Shown here in pieces: positions 54,247 through 62,476 of a DNA stretch of 64,000 nt (the first letter of the stretch is position 1; each line of letters opens with the position of its first letter). The notes below the pieces were generated by a model. It was not told the origin of the DNA. It made no database searches and worked only from the letters and a program-made list of their open reading frames with translations. The stretch comes from CAZJBS01 sp964544475. GTDB taxonomy: Bacteria > CLD3 > SB21. The stretch covers positions 1 through 64,000 of the forward strand of contig CAZJBS010000012.1 in NCBI GenBank assembly GCA_964544475.1, written 5' to 3'. A program made the translations under genes and the position numbers.

Positions 54247-54984
54247 TCACTCGCACGAATGACCACACGAGGTCGTTGCGATGATATCGTCGTAATCCGC
54301 CACAGCCCGGCTTCGAGTGGCATCGGCGTCTGATCGGATCGCCATGCCGGCAATCTCATCCGGCGGGTATTCTCCGAAAGCCTTCCGATAGAGTTTGTAG
54401 ATATTAATCGTTTCCGTTACCCAAACGTTTTTCTTTGCTGTTCCGCTTTCCACGACAATTTGCGTGGCCTTTCCGGTGCCTTCCCTTGTAAACATGTCGC
54501 AAACCGAGAGCTCGTTACTCCAGATGTATTTGATGCTCTTCGGTACGCCGAGAAAATTCACATAGTATGTAACGTAAAGCGCCGCGGGACTGTCGCGGTG
54601 CCCGGCCAGTTTTTCATTTGCACCGGCGGGAAATTCACTGACGCGCCAACGCCATTGGAGGCATGGATATTTTTTGACATTCCACTTCTTGTCACTGACG
54701 ATGGTGACGGCCTGGCCCGTATCCTCGACATGGAGATATTTGTTGCCGGCTTCTTCACGGACCGTGTATGGGACCTCGCCGGGTTTCGCGTCGCCGATCT
54801 TTCGGACTTTGATTCCGTCAAGCCAGCCCCAGCCTTTCGGAAAATGGCCTGTCGTCGAGCTGGAAAAATCCTCGATGATAATTTGTTCCGCCGCGGTCAC
54901 ATCCCGTGAATCCGTCGTCATATCCAGGCCGAGTATGCAAGCCGCGGTCACCATGAATAATAGGAATGCTCTCGTCGTATCCAT
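54247..54984 (-). CDS. DUF3047 domain-containing protein
   Basis: A 245-residue exported protein: signal-like FLLFMVTAACILGL, then a DUF3047 domain (IIIEDFSSSTTGHFPKGW, KYLHVEDTGQAVTI, YPCLQWRWRVSEFP, and IAGMAIRSDADATRSRAVADYDD). The fold resembles carbohydrate-binding jelly rolls; function unproven. It lies 22 bp downstream of a CDP-alcohol transferase gene at the promoter-distal end of the second cluster, so it may be an envelope partner of that pathway. Confidence 0.82.
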   Translation of the reverse strand: MDTTRAFLLFMVTAACILGLDMTTDSRDVTAAEQIIIEDFSSSTTGHFPKGWGWLDGIKVRKIGDAKPGEVPYTVREEAGNKYLHVEDTGQAVTIVSDKKWNVKKYPCLQWRWRVSEFPAGANEKLAGHRDSPAALYVTYYVNFLGVPKSIKYIWSNELSVCDMFTREGTGKATQIVVESGTAKKNVWVTETINIYKLYRKAFGEYPPDEIAGMAIRSDADATRSRAVADYDDIIATTSCGHSCE

Positions 54985-55006
54985 CGTACATCTCCCCGAT
55001 GAGTAG

Positions 55007-56440
55007 TCAGGCTTTCAGGTGTTTCAATTTCTTGAGTTGCAAGATCGTCGCTACAGACAGGATACCCATGACGATGGCATTGAGTATCATGACCCACAGG
55101 GCGACGACTTTGTTGCCGGACAAGCATGAAAGAAAGACATAGAATGTCCGGACATCTCCTTTGAAAAACGGCCGGAAAAAGTGAAACCACTTTGTAGATC
55201 CTTTGGCCGGTTCGAATCCCTTGACGATATCGCGGGCCATGACCTGGCGGCTCTTGTATCCGTAGGCATGCATCATACGCACTTCCCGGAAGGCTGGAAC
55301 AAAGGACCAGACAAGGGCGAGCGATGCCGCGAAGAGGCTTGTGATATCATATGGGCGCTCGACAAAGCACACCGCGCCCAGCATGCCGAGGGGAAGGAAG
55401 AATCGCAGATCGTCGATCAGCACGTCAAAATCGGCGCCGGCATCGGATTCGTAATTTCGCATTCGGGCTGTCTCGCCATCGCATCGGTCCAAAACGCCTG
55501 CCGAGAATTGCCATAACAGTCCGAAACCAACCAGGGCCCACGGTGAGGGAATCACCAACAGTGCGGTGGCCAGCATATACAGTAAGAGCGACAAGCGACT
55601 GATGGTGTTGGGAGCGACCCGGAATCGCACGAATAGAAACGTCATTGGTTTGGAAAATTTTGAATTGACCGCTTTGGAAAATTCTCCGCTGATCTCCTTG
55701 AATGCGATTTTCCAAAAGAATTCACGCATAGCCTCGGGCGGATGGTGGTCGTGTATTTTCAGCCACCATGCATTACCAATGTGCCCGACGGTCAGATGGC
55801 CCATTGAGTTCAAGTGATTGACAAGGTCGGTGACCCGCCTTATTGGCGGAAGGCGCTGAAGATGCTCGGTCCGGCAAACGAGAATATCCGTACTGAAGTG
55901 GCCGGATTTCAAAGACGGAGACAGCACATATTTGTGGTCCGATGCCTGCACGCGGTTCAAGTGACGCCAGGCCTGAAATATGACACGGTATTTGACCTGG
56001 AGTTCCTCGGAAAACGTCACCACATCGTCAGCGATCGTCACGTGGTCATAGGCGATCAGGGTGGCTTTCTCAGAATGCACGGCGACCTCGATGGCCGGCT
56101 TCAGAAAAGACGGATGGACGATCGCGTTGACGTCGGCCACAAGAAAGTGAGCGCCTGGTGAGACAGAAATGGTTGAGAGGGAGCCCGAAATGTCGGAGTC
56201 CGGTTGGGCCTCAAACACCGTGATTTTCGATAATACTCTGGCGCGCACTTCGTCAATCAAACGGTCTATCTTTGGACGATCCTTCGGCATGGCCAGGATA
56301 TATACACATTCCATGCCGGATTTTGATGAAGCAACGAGCGCGCGTCCCAATAAAGACTCGCCGCCATGCACGGCATCAAAAGAAGCGTGACCGGAGTTTG
56401 AATTTGTTGCAATTAGAATGATGTTGGCGTGTGGCGTCAT
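55007..56440 (-). CDS. Two-domain CDP-alcohol phosphatidyltransferase (intact motif)
   Basis: A 477-residue protein. Residues 1-240 form a nucleotidyltransferase-like domain (NIILIATNSNSGHASF, GESLLGRALVASSKSG, HFLVADVNAIVHPSF) without the GxGxR loop but with a DVN pair at the usual metal position. Residues about 260-470 are the membrane transferase with the full signature D318xxD321G322xxA325R326, eight residues, G335xxxD339xxxD343. The layout resembles bifunctional inositol-1-phosphate cytidylyltransferase/CDP-inositol transferases, although the N-domain here looks inactive. It should join an activated phosphoalcohol to a second alcohol in the membrane. The 5' neighbour encodes a degenerate paralogue 60 bp upstream. 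Confidence 0.87.
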   Translation of the reverse strand: MTPHANIILIATNSNSGHASFDAVHGGESLLGRALVASSKSGMECVYILAMPKDRPKIDRLIDEVRARVLSKITVFEAQPDSDISGSLSTISVSPGAHFLVADVNAIVHPSFLKPAIEVAVHSEKATLIAYDHVTIADDVVTFSEELQVKYRVIFQAWRHLNRVQASDHKYVLSPSLKSGHFSTDILVCRTEHLQRLPPIRRVTDLVNHLNSMGHLTVGHIGNAWWLKIHDHHPPEAMREFFWKIAFKEISGEFSKAVNSKFSKPMTFLFVRFRVAPNTISRLSLLLYMLATALLVIPSPWALVGFGLLWQFSAGVLDRCDGETARMRNYESDAGADFDVLIDDLRFFLPLGMLGAVCFVERPYDITSLFAASLALVWSFVPAFREVRMMHAYGYKSRQVMARDIVKGFEPAKGSTKWFHFFRPFFKGDVRTFYVFLSCLSGNKVVALWVMILNAIVMGILSVATILQLKKLKHLKA

Positions 56441-56500
56441 TGGTTATCACGATCCGTGGCTTTTTCAGAGTGATCGAAATCTATATTTACTGTGAAATGA

Positions 56501-57703
56501 TCAGACAGAATCTGCGTGAAAAATCACACGCAATACCCTGGATGTGCGCCACAACCACGTCAGGACAATCCACACGGTGATGGCGTAGAAAGTGTACAAT
56601 GGAAAGCCGAGTAGCCAGCCAAGTAACATCAGGAATATGTCATTACGGCGGGCAGTAAAAAGATGGACTTTGGCATCAAGCGGCGTGAGGTCGAATAACG
56701 ATTTCTTGAATTTACGTTTAATGTATCCCCAGTTGATATCGTCCACGATGGGTGTCACGGTCAGTACGATACCCATTAGGCCGTTGAAACTTGTCCAATC
56801 TCCTTTGGAAAAATGCCAACTCATGCCCAAATACCAGGCCACACGGGCTGGCATGCTGGTCGCATGATCGATCCTGTCGGCGGCCTCACTGAGTCGAAAG
56901 GTCATCCTTGCCAGTTTTCCATCCAGGGAATCGAGTATGATGAAGGAGGCCGCCAAAATCAAACCCAAACCGAGCCATCCGGTGAAGAAAGCAGGAATGG
57001 CGCCGAAAGAACATGCAATGGCCGTCGTCGTAATCATGTTCGGCGTGATGGGCGTTTTGGCGAAGAACTTCGTCATAGCCCTCACCGGCAGCTTATAGCC
57101 GTACGTGCCGACCAATTCCAGAGTTCCTTTGAATGTCTTTTCGTACAGGTCATTCTCGATTTCACGCAGGGAGGCCGTTTCCGTGACACGGATCAAGGTT
57201 GGCGTCACCGTCTTTCTCAAGAAGCGTATATAGGAATCCATCGAACGTATCGAAACGGCTCTTATCTTGATGCTTTGGGCCTGCGAGTCGAAAAACTCGG
57301 CCAACGATGAGTTTCCAAATCGAGCCGCGTCATCCGCTGAAATGCTCAAAGCCGTCGGCGCGTCCTTTGACTCTTCATCCAACACGCCAATGGATTCTTC
57401 CTGCTTGAGCAGCAAAGACAGAACGCGGTCATCATACACGCCGTTACCTTCGAGAAGGACGATTCCATCTTTTCCTTCCATGACAGTGGTCAACGGCGTA
57501 TTCGGCCGGACGTTGTGTACAATGATTCTATATCGTTTCCTGAAATCATACCTCAGGTTCGACCGGACATCAAAGCCTTCGGCTGTTATGAGGTGAGCTT
57601 CCTTCTGGCCGAGAATATCCAGTTGTCGCAATATTCTCTCGGCCAGAGGCACGTCAAACAGCTTTCTCCAGGCATTGTTTCGGCAATCAATGAGGATCTT
57701 CAT
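56501..57703 (-). CDS. Two-domain CDP-alcohol transferase homologue with altered catalytic motif
   Basis: A 400-residue paralogue of the protein at 25831-27117; the segments YEKTFKGTLELVGTYGYKL and PITPN align with FEVTHYGSLDFVAKHLYKE and TITPN. The N-domain has MKILIDCRNNAWRK and IVLLEGNGVYDD. In the transferase domain D258xxD261G262xxA265R266 is intact, but the second half reads Ala275-xxx-Asp279-xxx-Ser283, so the motif Gly is Ala and the fourth Asp, the proposed general base region, is Ser. It may be inactive or a non-catalytic partner. The ATG at 57703 has AGGGG upstream and overlaps the LarA-like gene by 17 bp. Confidence 0.82.
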   Translation of the reverse strand: MKILIDCRNNAWRKLFDVPLAERILRQLDILGQKEAHLITAEGFDVRSNLRYDFRKRYRIIVHNVRPNTPLTTVMEGKDGIVLLEGNGVYDDRVLSLLLKQEESIGVLDEESKDAPTALSISADDAARFGNSSLAEFFDSQAQSIKIRAVSIRSMDSYIRFLRKTVTPTLIRVTETASLREIENDLYEKTFKGTLELVGTYGYKLPVRAMTKFFAKTPITPNMITTTAIACSFGAIPAFFTGWLGLGLILAASFIILDSLDGKLARMTFRLSEAADRIDHATSMPARVAWYLGMSWHFSKGDWTSFNGLMGIVLTVTPIVDDINWGYIKRKFKKSLFDLTPLDAKVHLFTARRNDIFLMLLGWLLGFPLYTFYAITVWIVLTWLWRTSRVLRVIFHADSV

Positions 57704-59168
57704 GAGGCCCCTTTGGTTTGACGAATTGGAGTGGCGCGCAGGTAAGTACGGCAATGCGGGGATTGCTCTTGGCGGATGAAAGTAATCCGGTCAACAAAGA
57801 CCAGTCCTTGATAAGCAGGCCGTTTTTGTATTTTTTGTAAAAGAGCTCCGGTGGGTAAGACGGCGAGAAAACGATGGGCCGTTTTGTCCAGTCGAGTGAA
57901 CCATGGTGAGCAGGTGGCGTGACGCCTTTGATTACCCGGTCTCTCCATGATGGAAACTCCGCCTTGCTATGCCTGACAATGTTCCTTACGAGTGCCCGTT
58001 TGACCCGTCCGATGTGACCTCCGGTTAGCCATCTTCGAAGAGGTCCGAAGAGTGACTTGGCATTCAGGATTTCAAAATACAGCAATATCAACAAAGTGAT
58101 TAAGGAGGACCGTCGGAGTTTTTTCCATCCATGATAGTCCATGCCGTCCGGCGTATTCAGGATGTGAATCACAAGTGATTCGGGGAAGATCTTGCCTACC
58201 CAGGAACTCTTGTCAGCCTGCACAGGATCGGCGTCCAGCGGATAGTGATTGGCGACAACGAAGTCAAACGGCGTGTCGGGATGTTCGAGCCGGTAAAGCC
58301 GGTCGGCATCGGCGACCAATTGCGAATAGACAAGCCTGAAATCTCCCGATGCCATGCGGCATATTTGACGCTCCGCATTGACCAGAACATTTATCAAGAA
58401 GACAGGAGGCAACTTATCGGCGAAGGCCTCGGAAACTTCTCTCATGTCCCACACGCCATCTTCCGGTTTGGAACGGCCGCGCTTCGGAGTGAAGCCATGC
58501 ATAAAGACAATGCTCTCCATCCCGGCTATTCCCGGGCAAAACAACTTGGCGCCGCCGCCGAATCCATGACAGGCATGAGGGAGCACGCATCCGATACCGA
58601 TGATCAGATCTGCCGTGGCCACCTGGCGGTTGGCAAAGCAAGGCAACCCATTGGCTAGAGTGCCGAGATACTCCAATGGGGACAGAAAGGCGTCGTGGGA
58701 CGTCACTGAAAATTCTGCCAATACGGGTGCCCCCAGTTTCTTGGCCAATTCTTCGTCGGACAACTGGCGATGGGAGCCTGTCGCGATAACAAAGGATATG
58801 TTGTTAGAAGAGATGCCGCTGTTCGAAAGAATGTCAAGCATCGGTGCAATGATCACCGAGGCCGGCGTGGGACGGCCCAAGTCGTCAATCACAAACACAA
58901 CACGGGTGGTCTTGGAAGTTCGGTGTCGGTATGCCGCAAATGACCGGCTTAATTCCGTCCGAATACTCTCGTCTGACAGGGGCGCCGCATGGCCGGGTTT
59001 GAATTCATGAATAACGCAGGCGTCTGGAAATGCAAGAGGAATCTGGTTATCCCCGAACCATGCTGATGTGCGAATACTAATCGCTTGCACGGGATTAGTC
59101 GTGTTTTTGAAATACCGCGCAGACCCGAAGATCGGCAGTTCCGAATTCATCAAAAATGACCACCACAT
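57687..59168 (-). CDS. LarA-like (DUF2088) nickel-pincer racemase family protein
   Basis: A 493-residue protein with the LarA N-terminal domain. Compared with lactate racemase, the substrate and metal residues are all in place: Asp/Arg in DDLGRPTP (95-102), His133 in ATGSHR, His198 in VLPHACHG, Lys208 in FGGGAKLF (the lysine that binds the nickel-pincer nucleotide), and His224 sixteen residues later; spacings 133-198-208-224 match LarA 108-174-184-200. Lys320 (QADK) fits the further active-site Lys. It should racemise or epimerise a 2-hydroxy acid or related carbinol. The C-terminal part differs from LarA, with hydrophobic SSLITLLILLYFEIL. The first ATG is uncertain; conserved sequence begins near residue 30. 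Confidence 0.85.
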   Translation of the reverse strand: MWWSFLMNSELPIFGSARYFKNTTNPVQAISIRTSAWFGDNQIPLAFPDACVIHEFKPGHAAPLSDESIRTELSRSFAAYRHRTSKTTRVVFVIDDLGRPTPASVIIAPMLDILSNSGISSNNISFVIATGSHRQLSDEELAKKLGAPVLAEFSVTSHDAFLSPLEYLGTLANGLPCFANRQVATADLIIGIGCVLPHACHGFGGGAKLFCPGIAGMESIVFMHGFTPKRGRSKPEDGVWDMREVSEAFADKLPPVFLINVLVNAERQICRMASGDFRLVYSQLVADADRLYRLEHPDTPFDFVVANHYPLDADPVQADKSSWVGKIFPESLVIHILNTPDGMDYHGWKKLRRSSLITLLILLYFEILNAKSLFGPLRRWLTGGHIGRVKRALVRNIVRHSKAEFPSWRDRVIKGVTPPAHHGSLDWTKRPIVFSPSYPPELFYKKYKNGLLIKDWSLLTGLLSSAKSNPRIAVLTCAPLQFVKPKGPHEDPH

Positions 59169-59171
59169 GTT

Positions 59172-59882
59172 TCATGATCGGGTCTCTTGCGATGGTTTGC
59201 GTGCCGGTTCCTGTTTGGCAAGATCCCTGGCCTGCTTGATGGCAAAGAACACAAAATACAGGAAAATTAACGTGGCGACGATCAAGGCGACGAGATCGTA
59301 GAGCTTGATGCGATGATCGCCAAACACCATCATGGGATTGGTTCCGAAAAAGAACGCCGTATTAATAATCATGATAATAACGCGCATCTCGGTGGGGCCG
59401 AACTTACCGTACGAGATCTTGAAAACACCGGTCACATTGGTGTTGATGTAAACCAGGATGGATATCGTGAGGTAAGCCGAAAGATCGAGCAGGGCATACA
59501 CCATTCCGACAAAGGGGGACAATCCGACTCCGATGCATATGCATGACGTCGTCACGGCATCGACCGTATGGTCCACGAAATAACCATACTTGGGGCGTTC
59601 CGTCTTGCGAAACCGCGCGAGGTTTCCGTCGAGGCTGTCGCCAAACCAGTTGAGAACAAAACCCAGATTGGCCAGCCACAGAAAATTCCGGTCAAAATTG
59701 GTGAGCCAGTAACTGACGCCGATTAGAAAACCAGCCAGAATTCCGACCAGCGTGAGATGATCCGGCGTGACCCAGCGGGGCATGTGCTCGCAGAGCCATG
59801 CCAGTGCCGGGCGTTCCAGGGGGCCAAAAAAAATATCGTTGACGCGGTCATCTTTCTTTTTGGATATCGTGTCTTGAACCAT
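59172..59882 (-). CDS. CDP-alcohol phosphatidyltransferase, single domain
   Basis: A 236-residue membrane enzyme with five or six TM helices and no N-terminal extension beyond about 35 residues. The motif is complete: D82xxD85G86xxA89R90, nine residues, G100xxxD104xxxD108, where the spacer is one residue longer than in the two-domain paralogues. VTPDHLTLVGILAG upstream of the motif is typical of the family. The stop overlaps the region of the LarA-like start by a few bases. Substrate unknown, but context suggests headgroup transfer in the same pathway. Confidence 0.9.
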   Translation of the reverse strand: MVQDTISKKKDDRVNDIFFGPLERPALAWLCEHMPRWVTPDHLTLVGILAGFLIGVSYWLTNFDRNFLWLANLGFVLNWFGDSLDGNLARFRKTERPKYGYFVDHTVDAVTTSCICIGVGLSPFVGMVYALLDLSAYLTISILVYINTNVTGVFKISYGKFGPTEMRVIIMIINTAFFFGTNPMMVFGDHRIKLYDLVALIVATLIFLYFVFFAIKQARDLAKQEPARKPSQETRS

Positions 59883-60027
59883 GTTCGTTTCCTATGGTTT
59901 GGGTTTTGTCGATCGACTCATCCTTGCATCGGCCTCACCGTATCGAGATTTGTCCTGATGGGCAATGCCTCCTGATAACACCCAAGGACCGGATGGCATC
60001 TGCGGCCCAATCGTAAGGCTCATCTTT

Positions 60028-61290
60028 CTAGGTTGGCGGCCTTTGTTGTGATTTGATAAGTTGGTTGGCGAATTTCCGGCCTACCAGGTAAAGGATAACG
60101 TAAGAAACCAATTGTCCCCATGCAATCCCGTATTCACCGATCATCAAAATTAAGATGGTGGTGGCGGCAAGGCCTCCAACCCCGCCGGCCACGTCACGAA
60201 AAAGGAAATCTTTGCCTCTGCCAAAAACGGACAATATCGTAAATTGCAGGGCCGAAAGAGGCTGAAAGAAATGGGCGACGCACAAAACGGCCAGTATGGG
60301 CCAGTGGGCGGCATACTTGTCTCCGCCCAGCGCGGCCATGACCCACGGGCTGAGCAAAAGCATCAGAAGAGGGGCTGGCAAAGTGAACGTCAGATACGTT
60401 TTTACATAGGACTGCCTTTCCTTGATGTCGCGCGTGCGTGCAAGTCGGACAACCAACGGATCGGTAAAGGCGGAAGAATAATTCTTCAGAACACTGGACG
60501 CTTGTTTGGCCAACCGATAGTTGGCCAGTTGTTGCAGTGGCAGCAGCAGTGGGATGATCAGGTATTCCCCCTGAACAAAGCCAAACCGGAAGAATTTCCG
60601 CCAATGGAAGTAACGGTATTCCAGAATCTTCTTTTTCCATGGAAACTCGCGAATACGATGGAGGCTGGCCTGTGCAAAAATATCCCGAACATAGAAAAGC
60701 CGAAAAATTAAAGTTGTCATCTGACCGATGACAAGCCCCAGGAAATAGAACGTCGTTCCACCCTGAACGTAGCACAGCAAAGCGGCGATCTGCTCAACAA
60801 GAGGTGTGGCGGCCGTCAGAAAGGAATGCGTGCCAAAGCGCTGCTTGATGGTAAAAATCGGAGTGAGTATGGATTGAAAATTCTCCAACAACAAGTGGAA
60901 CGTGGTTAACCACAGGACCCACCGGATGTCAAATTCGGGAAACTGGCTCTGGAGCGGCGATTCAAAACCAAGGACCAGGATTCCATACATGACGCAAACC
61001 ACGGTGGCCAGCATGGCCCGAGCGATGGTGGCTGGGATGATCAAATCGGTGATGATTTTCCGTCGCTGTTCCGTGTAGTATTGACTGGTGGCTTCCCGAA
61101 TAAGGAAATTTTCGAAACCGAGGTCCACGAGCACTTTGGACATGCTGACGATCGTGTCATATATCGCAATAGCGGCGAAGATGGTTTTTGGGAACTCACG
61201 AGCGAAGTACATTGTGAAAGCGATGCTGAGCAGTGCCACGGCGCCTTTTCCAAGCAGTATTCGAAGCGTTTTTTTGAGCAAGCTATTCAT
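60028..61290 (-). CDS. Wzx-like flippase (MOP superfamily)
   Basis: A 420-residue polytopic membrane protein with about twelve TM helices. The N-terminus KKTLRILLGKGAVALLSIAF, the VDLGFENFLIREATSQYY segment (loop between helices 2 and 3, Gly-Phe then Arg-Glu) and the PLLLPLQQLANYRLAKQ segment fit the oligosaccharide flippase group. It likely flips a lipid-linked product of this cluster to the outer leaflet. It is separated from the upstream nucleotidyltransferase gene by an intrinsic terminator, so it may have a separate promoter; none is clear. Confidence 0.83.
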   Translation of the reverse strand: MNSLLKKTLRILLGKGAVALLSIAFTMYFAREFPKTIFAAIAIYDTIVSMSKVLVDLGFENFLIREATSQYYTEQRRKIITDLIIPATIARAMLATVVCVMYGILVLGFESPLQSQFPEFDIRWVLWLTTFHLLLENFQSILTPIFTIKQRFGTHSFLTAATPLVEQIAALLCYVQGGTTFYFLGLVIGQMTTLIFRLFYVRDIFAQASLHRIREFPWKKKILEYRYFHWRKFFRFGFVQGEYLIIPLLLPLQQLANYRLAKQASSVLKNYSSAFTDPLVVRLARTRDIKERQSYVKTYLTFTLPAPLLMLLLSPWVMAALGGDKYAAHWPILAVLCVAHFFQPLSALQFTILSVFGRGKDFLFRDVAGGVGGLAATTILILMIGEYGIAWGQLVSYVILYLVGRKFANQLIKSQQRPPT

Positions 61291-61414
61291 GTTTGGCGGG
61301 GCAATTCGTGTCCAGAAGCTGGAAAAGGAAGCATCGGGACATCGTTGAGGCGGATATCGGAATGGGGATCACTCGAAACCATGGCTGTGGACGGATGCTT
61401 TTGCATGTGGCGGC

Positions 61415-61450
61415 AAAAAAAAAAGCTCTTGATTGAAAAGTGTCAAGAGC
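61415..61450 (-). terminator. Intrinsic terminator after the nucleotidyltransferase gene
   Basis: On the minus strand GCTCTTGA (61450-61443) pairs with TCAAGAGC (61432-61425), followed by ten T. It splits the second cluster into at least two transcripts. Confidence 0.85.
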
Positions 61451-61478
61451 CTTACGAAAAAAATGAGGTTCGAATGAA

Positions 61479-62297
61479 CTAGCTGGCTTTCTTCAGTCCG
61501 GTTGCGTCATAGGATGGTGTAGACCGAACCCTTGGCGCATGGGTCATGATGGCCTGCTTCATCATGCCGGACATTTCCGTGTCCAGCTTCTTCAGGTCTT
61601 CGGGAAAATCCAGTTCGCCATATTTGAATTCGGTGACGTCCACATACTCGACATGATGGCCGCCGTCGATCATGTGTTGAATGGCTTTCACAAAGAAGGC
61701 CTTCCTACGGACATCTTCGATCATGGCCATGTCCATGCCATATTTGAAGGCATTGACACCGGCGCCGCGAAACGCCCGGAGGCCGATGGATTCGCCGTGC
61801 GCTTCGAAGTTGTCGATCTGCTTGCTGATCTCGACCACACGATTGCCGACCAGGCGAATCTTCATATCTTCGTTGTCATACGTGGGATTCTTGTGAATGG
61901 CCACGCTGGCCGTTTGATTCGCGTGATGCAGCACTTTCTGAAGAGCCTTCCGTTCAAACACATTGTCGCCATTGATAACCAAAAAATCCGAGTTCATCTC
62001 GTCCCGTGCCAGCCAAAGAGAATACAGATTATTGGTCACGTGGTATTCACGGTTGTTGATGACTTTCAGGCGCATATCAAGCCCGTGTGCCGCAATGTAC
62101 TGGAGGGCATAGTCACGCAATTTGTCAACGCGAAAACCGCCGATCACAACGACATCCTTGATACCGACGCTGTGCAATGTGACGAGTTGATATTCAAGTA
62201 TCGTCGTGCCAGCTACATTTAGCAGACACTTCGGAGTCTCTTTGGTGAGCGGAAGAAGACGTGAACCCTGACCAGCTGCTAGAATAATCGCTTTCAT
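61479..62297 (-). CDS. Sugar-phosphate nucleotidyltransferase (LicC/IPCT-like)
   Basis: A 272-residue enzyme with the intact signature AIILAAGQGSRLLPLTKETPK and the substrate Lys in PKCLL. Metal Asp is in FLVINGDNVF, and the NNLYSLWLARDE segment is shared with the phosphonate-cluster enzyme at 28282-28995. Such enzymes make CDP- or other NDP-activated phosphoalcohols, for example CDP-choline or CDP-inositol. It is the likely supplier of the activated headgroup for the CDP-alcohol transferases here. The second ATG (62297) is used because GGAG lies nine bases upstream; the ATG at 62306 is less well placed. Confidence 0.88.
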   Translation of the reverse strand: MKAIILAAGQGSRLLPLTKETPKCLLNVAGTTILEYQLVTLHSVGIKDVVVIGGFRVDKLRDYALQYIAAHGLDMRLKVINNREYHVTNNLYSLWLARDEMNSDFLVINGDNVFERKALQKVLHHANQTASVAIHKNPTYDNEDMKIRLVGNRVVEISKQIDNFEAHGESIGLRAFRGAGVNAFKYGMDMAMIEDVRRKAFFVKAIQHMIDGGHHVEYVDVTEFKYGELDFPEDLKKLDTEMSGMMKQAIMTHAPRVRSTPSYDATGLKKAS

Positions 62298-62380
62298 CAA
62301 TGCCATCTCCAGTGTTAGATGGACATTACGTCAGCAATTATCAGGCCACGAATTTACATTGACTTGAATTTATTGTTAAT

Positions 62381-62409
62381 ATTATTTTTACGATCAAAAT
62401 TCAGAACAA
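62381..62409 (-). promoter_or_regulatory. Possible promoter of the nucleotidyltransferase gene
   Basis: TTGTTC, 17 bp, AATAAT on the minus strand within an AT-rich island (62330-62470), about 84 bp upstream of the ATG at 62297. Confidence 0.35.
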
Positions 62410-62476
62410 AATATTATGAAATTGTTGCCTGAAATGCCCCACGAGGATGGCATACGCAATAAAAATATTGCACGCT

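Noticed and set aside
59092..59175. Short frame beginning at an ATG overlapping the stop of the single-domain CDP-alcohol transferase (26 codons)
   Set aside because: It stops quickly and is out of frame with the LarA-like gene. A frameshift at the LarA N-terminus was considered, but the conserved part of that gene is intact without it.
62400..62476. Small AT-rich hairpin after transketolase as a terminator
   Set aside because: The GCAATA/TATTGC stem is weak and has no T-run, so I could not support it.
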